64,000 nucleotides of DNA from Indolivaga macrotermitis (lineage in GTDB: Bacteria > Bacteroidota > Bacteroidia > Bacteroidales > Dysgonomonadaceae): positions 124,001 to 188,000 of the forward strand of contig NZ_FQUC01000002.1 of NCBI RefSeq assembly GCF_900128985.1. Direction: 5' to 3'. Made by a program: the position numbers and the translations under genes. Every line of letters begins with the position of its first letter. The stretch's first letter is position 1. Below are positions 60,261 through 64,000 of the stretch, in pieces. The notes under the pieces are model-generated. The model was not told the DNA's origin and ran no database searches. It worked only from the letters and a program-made list of their open reading frames with translations.

Positions 60261-60680
60261 TTATTTGTCGGTTAAGATAACAAGTGAACCTCCTGCAATT
60301 AAAAGTCCGCCTAATATGACTTTCCAACTGACAGGCTCTTTTAGTATTATAAACGAGAGGAATATAGTTATTACCACGCTCATCTTATCTATGGGTGCTA
60401 CTTTAGAAGCGTCCCCCAATTGTAGAGCCTTAAAGTAAAATAACCAAGATAATCCGGTAGCCACACCTGATAGAATAAGGAACAGCCAGTTCGTTTTACT
60501 TAGCTCCTTTATATCTCCCAGACTATTACCTGTAATAACAATCCCCCATGTAATGAGCAGGATTATACAGGTTCGTATAGCAGTAGCCAGGTTAGAATCA
60601 ATATTCCTGATTCCGACTTTGGCAAAGATTGCCGTTAAAGCAGCAAAAATTGCCGAAAGGATAGCGTACCATTTCCACAT
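60261..60680 (-). CDS. Small EamA-family transporter
   Basis: A 139-residue membrane protein with about five hydrophobic segments, a single EamA unit (MWKWYAILSAIFAALTAIFA; LSWLFYFKALQLGDASKVAPIDKMSVV; SFIILKEPVSWKVILGGLLI). Single-unit members usually work as dimers. It is the first gene of the operon with the two-component system and lipid A enzymes, seven bases before the response regulator. A role in moving a lipid or metabolite is possible but unproven. Confidence 0.85.
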   Translation of the reverse strand: MWKWYAILSAIFAALTAIFAKVGIRNIDSNLATAIRTCIILLITWGIVITGNSLGDIKELSKTNWLFLILSGVATGLSWLFYFKALQLGDASKVAPIDKMSVVITIFLSFIILKEPVSWKVILGGLLIAGGSLVILTDK

Positions 60681-61105
60681 AATCCTAGTTTTTACTCAAA
60701 ATTATACGTCCAATTTTGTAGGAATTTAGAATAACGAATTTATTCATATAATTCAACATTTCTACAATGTTACCGGTTCATCTTTGATCCGATTAAAAAA
60801 TTATCACTAAAAAGAAACACCCCCTCATAATACTCTACCTTACAACCGATTACTCTTTTCACCAATAATATCATCAGGGCCGACCAACACCGAATAACCA
60901 TCACATATACAACACTTTAAAAAACATCAAAACGACCACAAAGTGAACAAACATAGTGTTTTCCTCGGTATTTTGTCCGATAATATTATTGTCATTTTCT
61001 GTATGTCAATACAAAGATTACGATTATTTTAAACAATGATTAAAAATAAAAGACTAAAACGCAAAGAGAAAAATGCTATTTTTGGATACTGGTATTCAGA
61101 AACAT
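60681..61105. promoter_or_regulatory. Divergent region with response-regulator site and -7 box of the envelope operon
   Basis: The 22-base site at 60711-60732 is almost identical to 58281-58302 and carries 11-base-spaced CTAAATT/CAAAATT half-sites on the minus strand. A minus-strand -7 box TAATTTTG (60697-60704) follows it, leaving a very short leader before the EamA gene. The remaining 370 bases toward the AraC-type gene are AT-rich, with no gene and no clear promoter box found. Confidence 0.6.
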
Positions 61106-64000
61106 ATGAAGCCTCACAGAATATACTTAATATTTATCTTTCTATTTTGTATTGCTTCTCCGGCAATAACACAGAATATGGTTTTGACGGAGTTGCCAAC
61201 ACAGAAACAACTTCCCATGGCTCAGATATACAGAGTCTTTCAGGATTCCGAGGGATATATGTGGTACGGAACGGAAGGAGGAGGCCTTTGTCGTGACGAC
61301 GGATATACAGTCACTGTTTTCAGATCGGATTTTCACACGCCCCGTTTACTGGAAAGTAATTGGATAACCTGCATCACGGAAGATAATGAGCACAAGATTT
61401 GGTTCGGCACAAAACGGGGCTTATATATTCTCGACAAGAAAGATTACAGCATTACTTCGCTCGAAGATAAAGAGATTGAGCGTTGGGCGATAGATGCGAT
61501 ATTGTCAGCTTCAGACGGAACACTTTGGGTTTCTGCCGGGAATAGGCTATTCCGTTACGATGCAGATCAAAAAAGATTGGACTCGTATACCGTTAGATGG
61601 AATGGAGAGTTCCGATCGGTTTCTCAGATTTATGAAGATAATTTATCCGATATATGGATCGTACAGTGGCGGGGAGGGCTATTCAGGTTTGATATGGAAA
61701 AAAATGACTTTGTATCGTGCAACTGGCCATTCGAGGATAGCCCTACATACATTATGAAGGATCACAATTCCGGTAGTTATTGGATCTCGACATGGGGTAA
61801 AGGAATTGTCCGGTTTGATCCGGGTGCGGAAAATCATAAAAATATGTTTTCTGAGAGTCCCGCTTTTTATGAATCAGATGATTCTAGGAGATATATCAAC
61901 GGTATGGCTCAGGACAGCATCCTGAATTATCTATGGACAATAACAACCGATAATTTATATATATACAAAGTATCGGTGACAAACGAATTGTATCCGGTCG
62001 AAGAACCGGACATATTGTCTTCGGAAAAAAAGATACTGAATCAGATAATCAGTGACAAGGCTGGAAATATCTGGGTGCCGGCATACTATCCGCACACTTT
62101 CATTGTTTCTTTCCATCAAAACCAGGCAGTTCGCTATACCGTTCCCAAGATGGAAAAGAATTACGGGTATCCGGCATCTCCTGTTTCGTTTGTATATGAT
62201 GATGGTGATTACTGGTTTTTTCAAAGGCGAACCGGACTGTATTTGTGTAATTCGGCGGATAATGGGCTTTTGTCTATTTCGGAATTACCCGGTTTTAAAG
62301 GTAAAAAAATATCCCCGTTACTGGAACAGTCTAAAAATGGTAATGGAATTTTTTCGGTAGCAAACGACACAATTGTTATGCGACTTACGTACAGTAAAAC
62401 TGTAAGCTCCGAGTATATTATCAGTTTGCCATATGACGACAGAATACACACCCTACATGAAGATTCAGACTCAAATCTATGGATCGGTACCAGCAATAAT
62501 CTTTTTAAATATGATCTTCGGTTACATGCATTATCCAATGTAGTCAGAGACATCGGCATAGTAAACGATATTGTTGTCGCATCTGACGGAAAGGTGTTTT
62601 TGGCAACGGAAAAACAAGGACTGTGTATAGTGCAGCCGGATGATACATTATATAATTACCACAAAGAGGAGAATTTTTCTATATTAACCGAAGCTCCAAA
62701 TTTTATAATCTGGGCAGGAACTCAACAGGGGAACGTATATTATTATGCTCCCGGTGGAAAAGAAATAGTATCCGTAACAAAGGATTGTGCATTGAATGGT
62801 GATGCCATTCTTGCTATCGAAGCAGATAATCATGGATATATCTGGATTTTGACGGATCAACGGATCGTTATATATGATCCCGTTACTAAGTCAACCAACG
62901 TTGTATATAATTCTGATCCATCTGTATTGATGAATAACTTTCTTTCTTTATACAAAGACGAAAAAGGAATTATTCATGTCGGAGGGACGGACGGATTTTG
63001 TTCTTTCCCGGATTATGACAGATTTAATACGACAAACGCTAATATTCCCGTCAAACTTTCTTCGATTAAAGTAAACGGGGATGTGAGATTGACAGGCTAT
63101 TCAGAGGAAGTAATCACTTTGCAGCCTAAAGAACAGAATATCGAATTGTTTTTTTCAACTCCCGACCATTTGAATGCTAAAAATATCCGGTATGCATTTC
63201 GCTATAACGAAGAGAAAGAATATTGGAATTACCTGCTGGAAGGACAAAACAATATTTTTCTTACAGGGCTTGCCAAAGGAGAATATGTTCTATACGTTAA
63301 GGCTACTGATAAGAACGGATATTGGGGAGATAACAGTATAAAAATAGTTGTTCGACGTTTACCTGCATGGTATGAAACAACATTCGCTTATGTAATATAC
63401 ATATTCATCATAATTGCGATTATCTGCATTGTTTTATATTATTATTCGGAGTGGAAAAAGCGCAAGTTGATTGACGAACAAATCCATAACAGCGCGAAAG
63501 ACCTTCAGGAACTCGTTTCCCAATTATCGGAAAACACTCTTACACCTGCACCAGCGGAGGGCCTGAACCTGAAAGACCTCTTGGTGAGTATGCAAAAAAT
63601 ACTGCAACGGCAGAAAGAGCAAAAAGATAATTCCACAGATATTACCCCATCCGATGAAAAACCCTTATCGCTTTCCGATGAAAAGTTTATTCAGAGGGCA
63701 TTGGACTACGTAGAGCAAAACATCGACAATTCCGATTACTCAGTAGAGCAGTTGAGCAAAGATTTGGGGATGGAACGAACCGGACTTTACCGGAAGTTAG
63801 GGTCGATTATCGACAAAACCCCTACCTCATTCATACGGTCTATTCGTTTGAAACGCGCCGCGCGGTTATTAGAAGAAGGCTGTACTGTATCGGAAGCAGC
63901 AGACCGTGTAGGGTTTGGCACTTCCAGTTATTTGAGCCGGTGTTTTCAGGAAGAATTCGGAATTAAGCCATCTCAATATATAGCTTCATTCAAACAGCGT
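61106..64000 (+). CDS. Membrane-bound Reg_prop/Y_Y_Y sensor with AraC DNA-binding domain, no kinase
   Basis: The frame is open from the ATG at 61106 to the right edge: 965 codons, no stop seen. A signal peptide (RIYLIFIFLFCIASPAITQ) leads into a long periplasmic beta-propeller of Reg_prop repeats (FQDSEGYMWYGTEGGGL; ITEDNEHKIWFGTKRGL) and a Y_Y_Y domain (YAFRYNEEKEYWNYLLEGQN). One transmembrane segment (about 752-775; FAYVIYIFIIIAIICIVLYY) is followed by a short linker and an AraC helix-turn-helix domain (VEQLSKDLGMERTGLYRKLG; VSEAADRVGFGTSSYLSRCF). This is the hybrid two-component layout of Bacteroidetes but without kinase, ATPase and receiver parts, so the signal must cross the membrane directly. 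The protein probably ends just past the edge. It likely controls a sugar locus to the right. Confidence 0.9.
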   Translation, partial: MKPHRIYLIFIFLFCIASPAITQNMVLTELPTQKQLPMAQIYRVFQDSEGYMWYGTEGGGLCRDDGYTVTVFRSDFHTPRLLESNWITCITEDNEHKIWFGTKRGLYILDKKDYSITSLEDKEIERWAIDAILSASDGTLWVSAGNRLFRYDADQKRLDSYTVRWNGEFRSVSQIYEDNLSDIWIVQWRGGLFRFDMEKNDFVSCNWPFEDSPTYIMKDHNSGSYWISTWGKGIVRFDPGAENHKNMFSESPAFYESDDSRRYINGMAQDSILNYLWTITTDNLYIYKVSVTNELYPVEEPDILSSEKKILNQIISDKAGNIWVPAYYPHTFIVSFHQNQAVRYTVPKMEKNYGYPASPVSFVYDDGDYWFFQRRTGLYLCNSADNGLLSISELPGFKGKKISPLLEQSKNGNGIFSVANDTIVMRLTYSKTVSSEYIISLPYDDRIHTLHEDSDSNLWIGTSNNLFKYDLRLHALSNVVRDIGIVNDIVVASDGKVFLATEKQGLCIVQPDDTLYNYHKEENFSILTEAPNFIIWAGTQQGNVYYYAPGGKEIVSVTKDCALNGDAILAIEADNHGYIWILTDQRIVIYDPVTKSTNVVYNSDPSVLMNNFLSLYKDEKGIIHVGGTDGFCSFPDYDRFNTTNANIPVKLSSIKVNGDVRLTGYSEEVITLQPKEQNIELFFSTPDHLNAKNIRYAFRYNEEKEYWNYLLEGQNNIFLTGLAKGEYVLYVKATDKNGYWGDNSIKIVVRRLPAWYETTFAYVIYIFIIIAIICIVLYYYSEWKKRKLIDEQIHNSAKDLQELVSQLSENTLTPAPAEGLNLKDLLVSMQKILQRQKEQKDNSTDITPSDEKPLSLSDEKFIQRALDYVEQNIDNSDYSVEQLSKDLGMERTGLYRKLGSIIDKTPTSFIRSIRLKRAARLLEEGCTVSEAADRVGFGTSSYLSRCFQEEFGIKPSQYIASFKQR

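Noticed and set aside
61036-61296. Short plus-strand frame at the start of the AraC-type gene
   Set aside because: It is in another frame; the frame from 61106 has a signal peptide, Reg_prop repeats and stays open for 965 codons.

Overview
The window looks like a Bacteroidales chromosome. It has a SusC-type TonB-dependent transporter, a dense polysaccharide utilization locus (PUL), a Reg_prop/Y_Y_Y sensor joined to an AraC domain, and TAnnTTTG-type -7 promoter boxes. Base composition is moderately AT-rich. Genus cannot be assigned by eye; relatives of Bacteroides, Parabacteroides or Dysgonomonas would fit.

Left and centre (1-50.7 kb) form a large rhamnogalacturonan-II (RG-II) degradation locus. 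A SusC transporter runs off the left edge on the minus strand, divergent from a GntR/LacI-type regulator. Behind the regulator lies a tightly packed plus-strand series: GH2, L-fucose/D-arabinose isomerase, MFS permease, DapA/NanA-type aldolase, GH28, STN-esterase, GH95, GH105, GH140 apiosidase, a three-part GH78/BNR-propeller/TIM-barrel fusion, GH141 and GH78. PhzF and OsmC genes follow. A second, convergent series on the minus strand (50.7 to 27.8 kb) holds GH138, a GH137-GH2-malectin-CBM fusion, two further GH2 enzymes, GH106, an enolase-superfamily dehydratase, a SASA-type O-acetylesterase, a DUF3826 protein, a small YdeI/OmpD-like protein and a DUF5703 (GH95-like) protein. GH137, GH138, GH140 and GH141 together are the published signature of RG-II breakdown in Bacteroides thetaiotaomicron, so the target assignment is strong. 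Individual linkages for the GH2 and GH78 enzymes are inferred. Families for aceric acid, 2-O-methyl-fucose and Dha removal were not found in the window.

The most unusual gene is the 1535-residue fusion. RG-II chain C is rhamnose on Kdo. A rhamnosidase fused to a sialidase-fold propeller, in a locus that also has a NanA/DapA-type aldolase and FucI (which also isomerises D-arabinose), suggests a possible Kdo salvage route. The propeller lacks an obvious canonical sialidase FRIP motif, so this remains a hypothesis.

Right part (51-64 kb) is separate: an HxlR regulator divergent from an EFR1 flavodoxin/ferredoxin protein; an arsenic operon (ArsR, an ArsN-type acetyltransferase fused to ArsC, Acr3, ArsM) with clear palindromic operators; and a minus-strand envelope operon (EamA transporter, OmpR-type response regulator, histidine kinase, PAP2 phosphatase, EptA-like phosphoethanolamine transferase), probably for lipid A modification, with two copies of a likely response-regulator site. 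The right edge holds a membrane-anchored Reg_prop/Y_Y_Y/AraC regulator that lacks kinase and receiver domains.
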